11,906 nt of DNA from Verrucomicrobiota bacterium (GTDB taxonomy: Bacteria; Verrucomicrobiota; Verrucomicrobiia; Opitutales; Opitutaceae): contig JAEWNN010000052.1 in the NCBI GenBank assembly GCA_023457035.1, positions 1 through 11,906 of the forward strand, written 5' to 3'. Below, piece by piece: positions 4,509-11,757 of the stretch (positions within the stretch are counted from its first letter, which is position 1; every line of letters begins with the position of its first letter). The position numbers and the translations under genes are program-made. The notes beneath the pieces were generated by a model. That model had not been told where the DNA came from. It ran no database searches and saw only the letters and a list, made by a program, of their open reading frames with translations.

Positions 4509-5867
4509 TCATAGCCCGTACCGCTCCAGCCGGCGGTAGAAGGCGCTGCGGCTCAGGCCGAGGGCTTCGGCGGCTTTGCGGGCGTTGCCTTCGTGGCGGG
4601 CGAGGGCCTTCTTGATCAGAAACGCCTCCACTTCCTCGAGACTCATGTCGTCGACGCGGGCGGCGGCCTCGGCGCCGGCCTGCAGGCCGAGGTCGGCGGC
4701 GCGGATCGCCTTGCCCGGGCACATGAGCACGGCGCGCTCCACGGCGTGGTCGAGTTGGCGGACGTTGCCGGGCCACGGGCAGGCTTTCATGGCGCCGATC
4801 GCGCTGTCCTCGAAACCGGTGATGGCCTTGCGGTAGTGCTCGGTGTGCTCCTTGAGAAAGTGGTGCGCGAGCAGCGCGATGTCCTCGGGCCGCTCGCGCA
4901 GGGGCGGCAGGTGGATCTCGATCGTGTTGAGCCGGAAGAGCAGATCCTGGCGGAACTTGCCGGCGGCGACCTCGGCGTTGAGGTCGGAGTTGGTGGCGGA
5001 GATGATGCGGACGTTGGTGCGCTGGGTCCGCGAGGAGCCGACGCGCTCGAACTCGCCGGTCTCGAGGGTGCGCAGGAGCTTGTTCTGCTGGGCGAGCGGG
5101 ATGTTGCCGATCTCGTCCATGAAGAGGGAGCCGCCGTCGGCCAGTTCGAAGCGGCCGGCGCGGTCGGCCTTGGCGTCGGTGAAGGCGCCCTTTACGTGGC
5201 CGAAGAGTTCGCTCTCGAAGATGCCCTCGGGCAGACCGCCCATGTTGACGGTGAGCAGCGGCTTGCGGGCGCGCGGCGAGACGGCGTGAAGGGCTTCGGC
5301 CACGACGCCTTTGCCGGTGCCGTTCTCGCCGGTGATGAGGATGTTGGCGTCGGAGGGACCGACGCGGGAGATCAGCTCGAGGACCGGGCGCATTGCGGGG
5401 GAATCGGCGATGAGCTTGGGGCCGCCCTTGCCGCGGAGCACCTCGTTCTCCTGCTCGAGGCGCTGGTAGCGGCGCACGGCCGAGGCGAGCTCGACCTGGG
5501 TGGCGACGGTGGCGAGCAGGCGGGCGTTGTCCCAGGGCTTGGTGATGAAGTCGCGCGCGCCGCGGCGCATGGCCTCGACGGCGACATCGACGGTGCCCCA
5601 GGCGGTGATGACGACGACGGGCAACGTGGTGTCGAGGTTGCGGATGCGCTGGAGCAGATCGAGCCCCTCCTGCCCGGAGGTGGTGTCGCGGGTGTAGTTG
5701 AGGTCCATGACCAGCAGGTCGAAGTCGCGCGACTCGAGCGCCTTGAGGACTCCTTGTGGCGTCTTCACGGTCTCGACCTGGTACCCCTCGCCTTTGAGGA
5801 GCAGGCGCAGGGCTTCAAGGATGTCGGGTTGGTCGTCGGCGATGAGGATGCGGGCGGGAGAGGTCAT
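4509..5867 (-). CDS. NtrC/NtrX-family sigma-54-type response regulator
   Basis: This 452-residue protein has a receiver domain (about 6-125), an AAA+ domain (about 150-385) and a Fis-type helix-turn-helix (about 427-448, NARKAAEALGLSRSAFYRR). Receiver residues are present: acidic pair D11/D12, phosphoacceptor D55 in LLVMDLN, and K110. The AAA+ domain has Walker A GENGTGKG (180-187) and Walker B LFMDEIGN (248-255). The sigma-54 contact loop reads GAFTDA (228-233) instead of canonical GAFTGA, and FRQDLLFRLN (305-314) carries the arginine region. Proteins of this class remodel sigma-54 RNA polymerase at distant promoters once phosphorylated. The likely kinase is at 1065-2426. The start was placed at the ATG at 5867, right before the receiver; the upstream 35 in-frame codons are low-complexity Pro/Ala/His sequence and probably untranslated. 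No Shine-Dalgarno sequence is visible. Confidence 0.94.
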   Translation of the reverse strand: MTSPARILIADDQPDILEALRLLLKGEGYQVETVKTPQGVLKALESRDFDLLVMDLNYTRDTTSGQEGLDLLQRIRNLDTTLPVVVITAWGTVDVAVEAMRRGARDFITKPWDNARLLATVATQVELASAVRRYQRLEQENEVLRGKGGPKLIADSPAMRPVLELISRVGPSDANILITGENGTGKGVVAEALHAVSPRARKPLLTVNMGGLPEGIFESELFGHVKGAFTDAKADRAGRFELADGGSLFMDEIGNIPLAQQNKLLRTLETGEFERVGSSRTQRTNVRIISATNSDLNAEVAAGKFRQDLLFRLNTIEIHLPPLRERPEDIALLAHHFLKEHTEHYRKAITGFEDSAIGAMKACPWPGNVRQLDHAVERAVLMCPGKAIRAADLGLQAGAEAAARVDDMSLEEVEAFLIKKALARHEGNARKAAEALGLSRSAFYRRLERYGL

Positions 5868-6026
5868 GGGGAGTCGGTGGGCGGTGGACTGTGGCCGGTG
5901 GGCGGCGGCGCGGTGTTGGGGCAACGCGACGGCGGACGGGGCGAGCGTGTTGAACGCAGATGGACGAGTCAATCGGTGGGCGCTGGGCTGTCCCCGCGAA
6001 GGATGGGGGCGGGGATTCGGGCAAAG

Positions 6027-6056
6027 GCCCCGCCGCGGCTAGGCCGGCGGCGGGGC
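6027..6056. terminator. Strong GC hairpin between two minus-strand genes
   Basis: GCCCCGCCGC (6027-6036) and GCGGCGGGGC (6047-6056) form a perfect 10-bp stem with a 10-base loop. It lies after the stop of the small membrane-protein gene at 6115 and before the response-regulator start at 5867. It could terminate the former or act in the regulator's leader. No convincing T-run follows on the minus strand. The rest of 5868-6114 contains G-rich sequence with a recurring CGGTGGGCG motif and no gene I can support. Confidence 0.45.
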
Positions 6057-6114
6057 GCACAACCCCTATCCTAACCTAACGAAGAGTGGGGCGGCGCCGG
6101 TGGGGCGGGGCCGA

Positions 6115-6384
6115 TCAGGCGGCGTGCGCGACCAGGTGCCGTGCGGCGCGGTAGGATCGCCGCGGGCGGGCGGGCGGTTCGGCGGTCGGAGCCGTGTGCT
6201 CCGGGCGCTGGCTCGTGCCCTCGCCGAGAAGGAGCATCGTGATCAAACCGACGGTGACCAAGGTGCCCGCGCCGTATTCGAAGAGTGCTGCGGCCGGGAG
6301 GCTCAGGTTGAGGAGGACAAAGGCGGCGGCCGAGGGAGCGGCGAGCGCGAGCAGCGCGAAGAGGAGAGCACGAGTGGTTTTCAT
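6115..6384 (-). CDS. Small two-segment membrane protein, hypothetical
   Basis: This 89-residue frame begins MKTTRALLFALLALAAPSAA at the ATG at 6384. A first hydrophobic helix (about 5-32) could be a signal peptide (APSAAA) or a membrane anchor. A second follows at about 37-54 (GAGTLVTVGLITMLLLG), and then a polar, Pro/Arg-rich tail. I do not recognise the family, and the role is unknown. It is transcribed away from the exchanger-like gene, which starts 271 bp further on the other strand. There is no Shine-Dalgarno sequence. The basic start followed by a clean hydrophobic run supports real coding, but the tail is low in complexity, and high-GC shadow coding cannot be fully excluded. Confidence 0.55.
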   Translation of the reverse strand: MKTTRALLFALLALAAPSAAAFVLLNLSLPAAALFEYGAGTLVTVGLITMLLLGEGTSQRPEHTAPTAEPPARPRRSYRAARHLVAHAA

Positions 6385-6655
6385 GTTGGGCGGCTTGTGT
6401 TGTGCCCACCGAGTTGCAGCGGCCGTGCCAAGATCGCCGGCGCGCTGCAAGTCGCTGATGGCCAGTGGCGACGCAGGTTTCGCCGCGCCGGTCCGGCTTC
6501 GGCTCCGGCACAGCGAAGGGACTCCGGGGTCCCGGAAATGGGACGCGCCCGGGCGGCGGGGCGGAGCATGGGGAGCGACGGGCGGCGGCGGCGCAAAGCG
6601 GGGACCGTTTTGTGGCGTTGCCAAGCGGCGGCGTGGGCCGCGAGAGTCGGTGGGC

Positions 6656-7681
6656 GTGAGCGAGTATCTCCACTTCATCGAGCAATGGGGCGCGTGGGCG
6701 CCGCTGGGCTTCCTGGCGGTGTTTGCGGCGGCGTCGGCGCTGACGATCTGGCGGCTCAACGCGATGACCGAGTACGGTTTCCAGGGCACGGCGCTTGGCA
6801 CGCTGGTGATGCCGTTCTGCTCGGGGCTGGGGAATCTGCTTTTTGTCTATATCGTCGCCGAGCGCGACGGCCCGGCGCAGGAGGTGTTCACCAACGCGCT
6901 GGTCAACAACACGACGAACCTCACGCTGCTGATCGGCCTGCCGGCGCTGCTTTGGGGCCTGCACGTGATGCCGGCGGCCGGCGCGAAGGGCGAGAGCAGG
7001 AAGGGCGGAGGGGGGAAGGCGCCGGCCAAGAACCAGGAGCACGAGCTCAACCGCCTGTCGCTGCTGCTGACGATCCTCGCGGTCTTCTTCTTCACCGGCA
7101 CGGTCTGGGCGCTGGCGCAGGACGGGACGTTGGATTTTGGCGACGGACTGGTGCTGGTGGGGCTGTTCGGGTTCTGGCAGGCCGTCCACGTGTTCGAGGT
7201 GCTCAAGAACAACGTGCGCCAGAAGCAGTCACCGAACCCGCTGCGGCTCTGCCTGGATCTGGCGCTGCTCGGGGTGGGCGCGTGGCTGCTCTACGCCAGC
7301 ATCGACTGGCTGGTCGGCTGGGCGGAGAAGCATCCGGTGGCGGTCCTCGGGGCGTCGAGCCTGGGGTGGCTGAGCGGCTGGCTGATGGTGCTGCCCAACG
7401 CGTTGTTGGCACTCTACTACGGGTGGAAGCGCCGGCCGGACATCGTCTTCAGCTCGCAGGTGGGCGACGGCCACATCTGCATCCCGCTCTGCCTGGGGCT
7501 GGCCGCGCTGATCAAGCCGCTGCCGGTGCCGAAGTTCTTCGAGGCCGCGGCGGTGGTGATCGGGGCCGCCGCGGTGGTGCATTTCCTGTGCGTCGCCACC
7601 CTCGGCCGCCTGCCGCGGTTCATGGGAGCGGTGATGATCGCGGGCTATGGGTGGTTCCTGTACGCGGGGCTCGTGCAGTAG
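6656..7681 (+). CDS. Sodium/calcium exchanger-like membrane protein
   Basis: This 341-residue polytopic membrane protein has about ten hydrophobic segments and an internal duplication of the type seen in cation/Ca2+ antiporters (Na_Ca_ex domains). The first alpha-like repeat is at about 50-96 (PFCSGLGNLLFVYIV, then VNNTTNLTLLIG). The second is at about 237-284 (GWLSGWLMVLPNALLALYYG, then GDGHICIPLCLG). A cytoplasmic Lys/Gly-rich loop (about 106-130) lies near the middle, as in the family. The glutamates that bind Ca2+ in canonical GTSxPE motifs are replaced by Asn in both repeats (N60 and N248), so the transported ion is uncertain. The GTG at 6656 was chosen because the sequence from SEYLHFIEQWG onward is protein-like; upstream codons in this frame are low-complexity Arg/Gly/Ala sequence. 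A GTG two codons earlier (6650) is an alternative. It diverges from the small membrane-protein gene. Confidence 0.85.
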   Translation: MSEYLHFIEQWGAWAPLGFLAVFAAASALTIWRLNAMTEYGFQGTALGTLVMPFCSGLGNLLFVYIVAERDGPAQEVFTNALVNNTTNLTLLIGLPALLWGLHVMPAAGAKGESRKGGGGKAPAKNQEHELNRLSLLLTILAVFFFTGTVWALAQDGTLDFGDGLVLVGLFGFWQAVHVFEVLKNNVRQKQSPNPLRLCLDLALLGVGAWLLYASIDWLVGWAEKHPVAVLGASSLGWLSGWLMVLPNALLALYYGWKRRPDIVFSSQVGDGHICIPLCLGLAALIKPLPVPKFFEAAAVVIGAAAVVHFLCVATLGRLPRFMGAVMIAGYGWFLYAGLVQ

Positions 7682-7695
7682 GCCGTGTTGCGGGT

Positions 7696-7710
7696 GCGAG
7701 CGGCGCTCGC
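7696..7710. terminator. Hairpin after the exchanger-like gene
   Basis: GCGAGC / GCTCGC with loop GGC forms a 6-bp stem beginning 15 bp after the TAG stop, extendable by a wobble and one more pair. It is GC-rich without a T-run, so it is a possible weak or Rho-assisted terminator. The following 72 bp to the next gene hold no recognisable promoter. Confidence 0.35.
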
Positions 7711-7782
7711 GCGCCGGTGGTGGGGCTCCGCCGCGAATGCACTTGAGGCACGGGGCAGCGGTCGCCTTGATTCCGATACCCG

Positions 7783-9177
7783 ATGAGAACGTTCCTGGTC
7801 CTGTGCCTTGCCTTCTGCCTGTGCCCTCTGCGCGCCGCTCCCGACGAGGCGGAGAACCGGTGGATGAAGAGCTTCTACCGGACGGACGACACCGCGCCGT
7901 TCGCCGCCTTCTGGAAGAAGATCGTGGACGAGAAGCTGCTCGAGAACGAGAACGCCGTAGCGCCGACAGTCTCCTTCGTCAGCCAAGTGTTGCACCGCCA
8001 CCCGGAGTTGCTGAAGGGCCGCCTGGATGATCTGGCGGACGCCCCCGGCGCGCACTTGGCGCACCTTCTCGACATCCTCTGGTTGAGCGACACGCCGGAG
8101 GCCCGGGAGATCCTGCGGGCCAGCGGTCATGCCAAGTACCTCGAGCGCAGGCCGCCGGCGATCGGCGCCACGAAGATCGAGAAGGCGGCGGATCTGGATT
8201 TCTGCTGGGGCTGGTTCTTCGCGACGGGCGACACGGCGGTGCTGGATCCGATCATCTCGGCTCTGGACTTCGGTGAATACGCGGGGGCGATCAAGCGGTA
8301 CGAGACGAGCAAGAAGACCGAGGCGGATCGCGCGGCCGCCTACAAGGATGCCATGTTCGGCGCAGCGATGTGGTCGCTCGGGGCGAACGGGCGCGAGGAT
8401 CCCCGGATTCTGGAGCATCTGGAGGCGGTGTTCGCCGACCCGCGCACGCCGCGGGCGCGCGGCATGTGGCTGGCGGTGGTCCTCAGCAAGCTGAAGCCCG
8501 AGAAATACACCGTGGAGTTCGAGAAGGATGCCGACGAGGGGCAACCTGCCATGAAGATCCGGATCGCGAAAACCGAGGCTGCGAGCGCGGTGCCGAAGGC
8601 GGTATCCGAGTGGGCGGAGTTCGATGCGGTGCTCGACCGCGTGGCGTCGCACGCCAAGTACTACCCGCCGACCTTCACGGATGCGGCCGAGCGGAAGAAG
8701 ATCGAGGCTGAGCTGAAGACGTTGCTCCGGAATCTTGCGAAGGCGCTGAAGAAACTCCCGGACGAGCCGGCGCTGTTGTTCCGCGACGGCTTCGCCAACG
8801 CGATGGGCCACAATCTCGACCTGCGCGGCTGCCCGGAGCGAGCGATCCAGTCCTACCAGCGGCTGCTCGAGCTTCAGCCGGAGAACGGCAACGCGCACTT
8901 CTACTTCGGCGGCTTCCTCGCCAGCACGGCCGCGCACCAGAAGGCGAGCATCGGCCACCTGCGGAAGGCGCTGGAGTTGGGCGTGACCGATGCGCACTAT
9001 GCGCTCGGCTTTGCGCTGCTCACGCAGGGCGACAAGGATGGCGCGCTGGAGCAATTCCGGGAGTATTCGCGGCTCAATCCCGGCGATGCGAAGGCGAAGG
9101 AGATGATAGAGCGCATCGCCAAGGGCGAGTTTCGGGTCATCAAGACTGGCGACGCCCCGCCGCAGGGCGCGAAGTAG
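7783..9177 (+). CDS. Exported protein with C-terminal TPR repeats
   Basis: This 464-residue protein begins with a clear signal peptide (MRTFLVLCLAFCLCPLRAAP), with likely cleavage after LRA at residue 18. The middle (about 20-320) is helical and charged and includes CWGWFFATGDTAVLDPIISA (about 143-162). I do not recognise it as a named domain. From about residue 325 the sequence becomes TPR-like: LLFRDGFANAMGHNLDL, then AIQSYQRLLELQPENGNAHF, AHYALGFALLTQGDKDGALE and FREYSRLNPGD. TPR units mediate protein-protein contacts, so a periplasmic scaffold role is possible. No catalytic motif is visible. The ATG has no Shine-Dalgarno sequence. The exchanger-like gene ends 101 bp upstream on the same strand, with a hairpin between, so a shared transcript is uncertain. 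A convergent glycoside-hydrolase gene ends 367 bp downstream. Confidence 0.88.
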   Translation: MRTFLVLCLAFCLCPLRAAPDEAENRWMKSFYRTDDTAPFAAFWKKIVDEKLLENENAVAPTVSFVSQVLHRHPELLKGRLDDLADAPGAHLAHLLDILWLSDTPEAREILRASGHAKYLERRPPAIGATKIEKAADLDFCWGWFFATGDTAVLDPIISALDFGEYAGAIKRYETSKKTEADRAAAYKDAMFGAAMWSLGANGREDPRILEHLEAVFADPRTPRARGMWLAVVLSKLKPEKYTVEFEKDADEGQPAMKIRIAKTEAASAVPKAVSEWAEFDAVLDRVASHAKYYPPTFTDAAERKKIEAELKTLLRNLAKALKKLPDEPALLFRDGFANAMGHNLDLRGCPERAIQSYQRLLELQPENGNAHFYFGGFLASTAAHQKASIGHLRKALELGVTDAHYALGFALLTQGDKDGALEQFREYSRLNPGDAKAKEMIERIAKGEFRVIKTGDAPPQGAK

Positions 9178-9362
9178 ATCACGTCGGGTACGAGAGTCGG
9201 GGGTTGGTTGCTCGCAAGGCAGCGCTTCCGTGCTGCGGGCGGAAGGGGCTTGCGCGACACGATTCCGTTGCGATCTCGGTACGCGGTGTGTGTGGCTGCG
9301 GCGTTGCTGATTCCGGCGGGGGCGGATCGGGGCGGCGACGGTGCCGCGCTTGAGGGCAAGCA

Positions 9363-9413
9363 CGTCCACCCGCAGGCGGCGGGCGGACGTTTGTCACGTA
9401 TTACGTGACAAAC
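9363..9413. repeat. Two abutting palindromes, one perfect 11-bp stem
   Basis: CGTCCACCCGC (9363-9373) pairs with GCGGGCGGACG (9379-9389) with one mismatch and a 5-base loop. Sharing base 9389, GTTTGTCACGT (9389-9399) pairs perfectly with ACGTGACAAAC (9403-9413) around ATT. The second is AT-richer than its surroundings. Read outward it could be a bidirectional terminator stem, a protein-binding palindrome or a dispersed repeat. Confidence 0.6.
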
Positions 9414-9452
9414 TCGGGGGGCGCTTGGCGGGGGCGAGCCGGGTGACGGGCG

Positions 9453-9482
9453 GTGGCACACGGGTCTGGAGACCCGTGCCAC
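9453..9482. repeat. 13-bp bulged hairpin, REP-like
   Basis: GTGGCAC (9453-9459) and GGGTCT (9462-9467) pair with AGACCC (9470-9475) and GTGCCAC (9476-9482). This leaves a 2-base bulge (AC) on one arm and a 2-base loop (GG). The stem is very stable and lies about 60 bp beyond the end of the glycoside-hydrolase gene. It may be a dispersed palindromic repeat also serving as a transcription end. Confidence 0.55.
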
Positions 9483-9544
9483 GACGAGCGCATCCATCCG
9501 GCGCTTGGCACTCGACGCTCGCCCCGCGTCCGCAGCAGCGACGC

Positions 9545-11620
9545 TCATCTCACCAGCTCGATCGAGACGGCCGCGTGGCGGGCGATGGGGGGCGTGGGCA
9601 GGTGATAGCTGCCGCCAATTTGATCGAACTCGGCGGCTGGTTGTTGCTCGCCTCTGTCAAGGTCCCACCAGATCACGCGCCAGCGGCCGGCGGGAAGATT
9701 GTCGAGCACGACGGTGCCGGAGATCGGGGCGGATCCGTCGTTCCGGTACACGCCTTCGCGGTGCCAGACCCAGAGGCAGATGCGATCCGCGGCGCGACGG
9801 CCGACGGCGGCGAGTGGCGAGCAGGTGAGACCGGTGTCGAGGCCTTCGAACTCGAACCAGTCCTTCCCGTGCGGGTTCTCGATCGTGAGCGTGTGCGGGC
9901 CGGCAGTGAGCGGCAGCTCGAAAGCGGCGGCCGTTGTGTTCGCCTGCCCGTCGGTCGTCGCCGGGCAGAGGCGCTCAGCGAGGACCTTGCCGTCGAGCGT
10001 GAGGCGGAACGAGGCGCCTTCGGCCCCGTGGCCGGCGAGCCGAACCGCGGCGGTGGCGTCGCGCGGGTAATCGAGCATGAACGTGGCGCGGCCGGGATAC
10101 TTCTGGCCGGAGTCGGGGGCGCCGTTGACGAAATGGCGCGGGATGGCGGCGAGTTCGGGCACCTCGCGGCCATCGAGCGGCACGGTCACGGTCGGGCCGG
10201 CGCACTGGCGCCAGTTGAGCGCGGCCTGGATCACGAGCGGGACCTGCTCGGCGGACTCGACGACGGCGGTGAACGGCGCGAGGTCGGCGCGGCGATCGAG
10301 GCCGGTGGCGGCGCGGAAACGGGCGAGGGTGGCGAACTGCGGGAGCAGGCCGTGGTCCATCGCTTCCCAGGAGTACCAATACTGGGCGGGCGCGGCGGCG
10401 TCGGCCATCACGCTGGACCAGATCAGCGGCACGGAGAGCGGGCCGCCGTGGCGTTCCTGGCCCGCGAGGCGCGGCTCGTTGTCCTCGCCGCACTCGCCGT
10501 AGAAGACGGGGCGGTCGAGCGCGGCGGCGGCCGGCTCGAACCAGCGGGCGGAGGGCAGGAGGTGGCACGCGTAGAGGTGCGGCTGGTAGAAATCCATCTT
10601 CGCGTAGAGCGGCTCGTGCAGGTAGTCGTCGCTGGTGGTGACGAGGTGGCGGTGCACGTCGACGCTGCGCACGTAGTCGGCCATCTCGCCGTGCCAGGCG
10701 GCGATGGCGGCGTTGTCGGCGGCGGTGCCGTTGCGGGCGTCGGTCCACATGGCTTCGTTGAAGAGTTCCCAGGCCATGATCGCGGAGGAGTAGCCCCAGC
10801 GGGCGACGATGTAGCGGAACTTCTGTTTCGTGAGGGCGCGCGCCGTGGCGTCGGAGAAGAAGGCGACGGGGGAGGCAAGGAAGCCGCCGTTGGCGACGTT
10901 CCACGGGTTGACCTGCCAGTTGGCGTTGGCGCCGGTGCTGAACTGGCCGTGGTGCTGGAACACCAACTGGAAGCGGATGCCGTGCTGCTCGGCGGCGGCG
11001 ACGATGGAGTCCCAGAATTTGGCGACGCGCAGGTCGAGCGTGCCGGGGTTGGGCGAGGTGCCGAGGTCGTCGGGCAGCCAGTCGAGGTTGGTGCCGCCCC
11101 AGTGGCACATCCAGATGCGGGCCCAATCGAGGCCGGCCCGCCGGAACTGGGCGAAGGCGGCCGGGAAGAACTGCGCCCGGTCGCCGGTGGCCCACGCCAG
11201 GTTCATCCCGAAGGGCACGTAGGGCGAGCCGTCGGCGAAGGCGAAGCGGCGCGGGTTCTTCGGATCGATGACGACGTTGCCGCGCGAGTCGTCGATCTCG
11301 CGGACGGTGACCGCGGCGGCGCCGCGGCGTTTGGCGGCGAGGATGACGACGCCGGCGGGCGTGGTTTCCTGCACGGCGCCGAGACGGTACTCCCCGGTGA
11401 GGGCGGCGCGGGTGCGCACCGACCAGGTGTTTGCGGCGGAGAGGAAAGCGGGGAGCCGGAGCGTCTGTCCGGAAGGCATGGTGACGTCGGCCCAGATCTC
11501 GCGGGCGAAGGGGTTGCCGGCGGTGCGCTCGAGCTTGAAGGAGAACTCGACGGGCGCGGCGGTGGCGAACAGGGGGAGGGCGGCGAGGAGGAGGGACAGG
11601 GCGGCGCGGAGTCGCTTCAT
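9545..11620 (-). CDS. Secreted DUF5060-type glycoside hydrolase
   Basis: This 691-residue protein starts with a signal peptide (MKRLRAALSLLLAALPLFAT, cleavage near TAA-AP). A DUF5060-like beta-sandwich (about 24-95; ERTAGNPFAREIWADV) follows. The (beta/alpha)8 glycosidase domain (about 118-440) opens with GSPYVPFGMN and continues with WARIWMCHWG. The acid/base candidate is E289 in WELFNEAMW, and the nucleophile candidate is E376 in FYGECGED, as in clan GH-A retaining enzymes. A carbohydrate-binding-like sandwich (about 510-597, ending GKDWFEFEGLDTG) and a small C-terminal beta domain (about 610-690) complete it. Such proteins cleave beta-linked polysaccharides outside the cytoplasm; the exact substrate is not readable. 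The ATG at 11620 was preferred over upstream codons because it gives the signal peptide. It diverges from a beta-mannosidase-like gene, suggesting a mannan or related beta-glycan substrate. Confidence 0.9.
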   Translation of the reverse strand: MKRLRAALSLLLAALPLFATAAPVEFSFKLERTAGNPFAREIWADVTMPSGQTLRLPAFLSAANTWSVRTRAALTGEYRLGAVQETTPAGVVILAAKRRGAAAVTVREIDDSRGNVVIDPKNPRRFAFADGSPYVPFGMNLAWATGDRAQFFPAAFAQFRRAGLDWARIWMCHWGGTNLDWLPDDLGTSPNPGTLDLRVAKFWDSIVAAAEQHGIRFQLVFQHHGQFSTGANANWQVNPWNVANGGFLASPVAFFSDATARALTKQKFRYIVARWGYSSAIMAWELFNEAMWTDARNGTAADNAAIAAWHGEMADYVRSVDVHRHLVTTSDDYLHEPLYAKMDFYQPHLYACHLLPSARWFEPAAAALDRPVFYGECGEDNEPRLAGQERHGGPLSVPLIWSSVMADAAAPAQYWYSWEAMDHGLLPQFATLARFRAATGLDRRADLAPFTAVVESAEQVPLVIQAALNWRQCAGPTVTVPLDGREVPELAAIPRHFVNGAPDSGQKYPGRATFMLDYPRDATAAVRLAGHGAEGASFRLTLDGKVLAERLCPATTDGQANTTAAAFELPLTAGPHTLTIENPHGKDWFEFEGLDTGLTCSPLAAVGRRAADRICLWVWHREGVYRNDGSAPISGTVVLDNLPAGRWRVIWWDLDRGEQQPAAEFDQIGGSYHLPTPPIARHAAVSIELVR

Positions 11621-11757
11621 GGCGGGCAGTGTTGGCGGGAGGGCAGGGCGCACAACCCCGGAGCGGCGTTTCCTCACCGCCAAAGCGCGATTGATGAATC
11701 GGCGGTGGGGACGGGTTGCGTGGGTCCCGGGCCCGCGTAGACCAAGGCGCTTCGCCA
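11621..11757. promoter_or_regulatory. Divergent promoter region of glycosidase genes
   Basis: These 137 bp must carry the promoters of both divergent glycosidase genes. CACCGCC (11675-11681) and GGCGGTG (11701-11707) form a 7-bp inverted repeat with a 19-bp spacer that includes the AT-richest part (GATTGATGAATC, itself partly symmetric). This could be a regulator site. No convincing -35/-10 pair is seen. Confidence 0.35.

Larger units (their letters stand above)
9178..9544. other. Convergent intergenic region full of hairpins
   Basis: These 367 bp separate two converging genes. I see no convincing coding frame. At 9213-9253 a two-step stem is possible: CGCAAG with CTTGCG, and inside it CTTCC with GGAAG. 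Three stronger inverted repeats follow at 9363-9389, 9389-9413 and 9453-9482, listed separately or described with them. The pattern suggests accumulated palindromic repeats that may also end transcription from both sides. Confidence 0.6.

Noticed and set aside
5868..5972. N-terminal extension of the response regulator to the ATG at 5972
   Set aside because: The 35 extra residues are Pro/Ala/His low-complexity sequence, and the receiver begins immediately after the ATG at 5867.
4593..6074. Long plus-strand open frame opposite the response regulator
   Set aside because: Its composition is low-complexity Gly/Ala/Val/Glu. The minus strand encodes a textbook receiver, AAA+ and Fis protein.
5868..6114. 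Sigma-54 (-24/-12) promoter before the response regulator
   Set aside because: A TTGC at about 5921 on the minus strand has no GG at the required spacing upstream.
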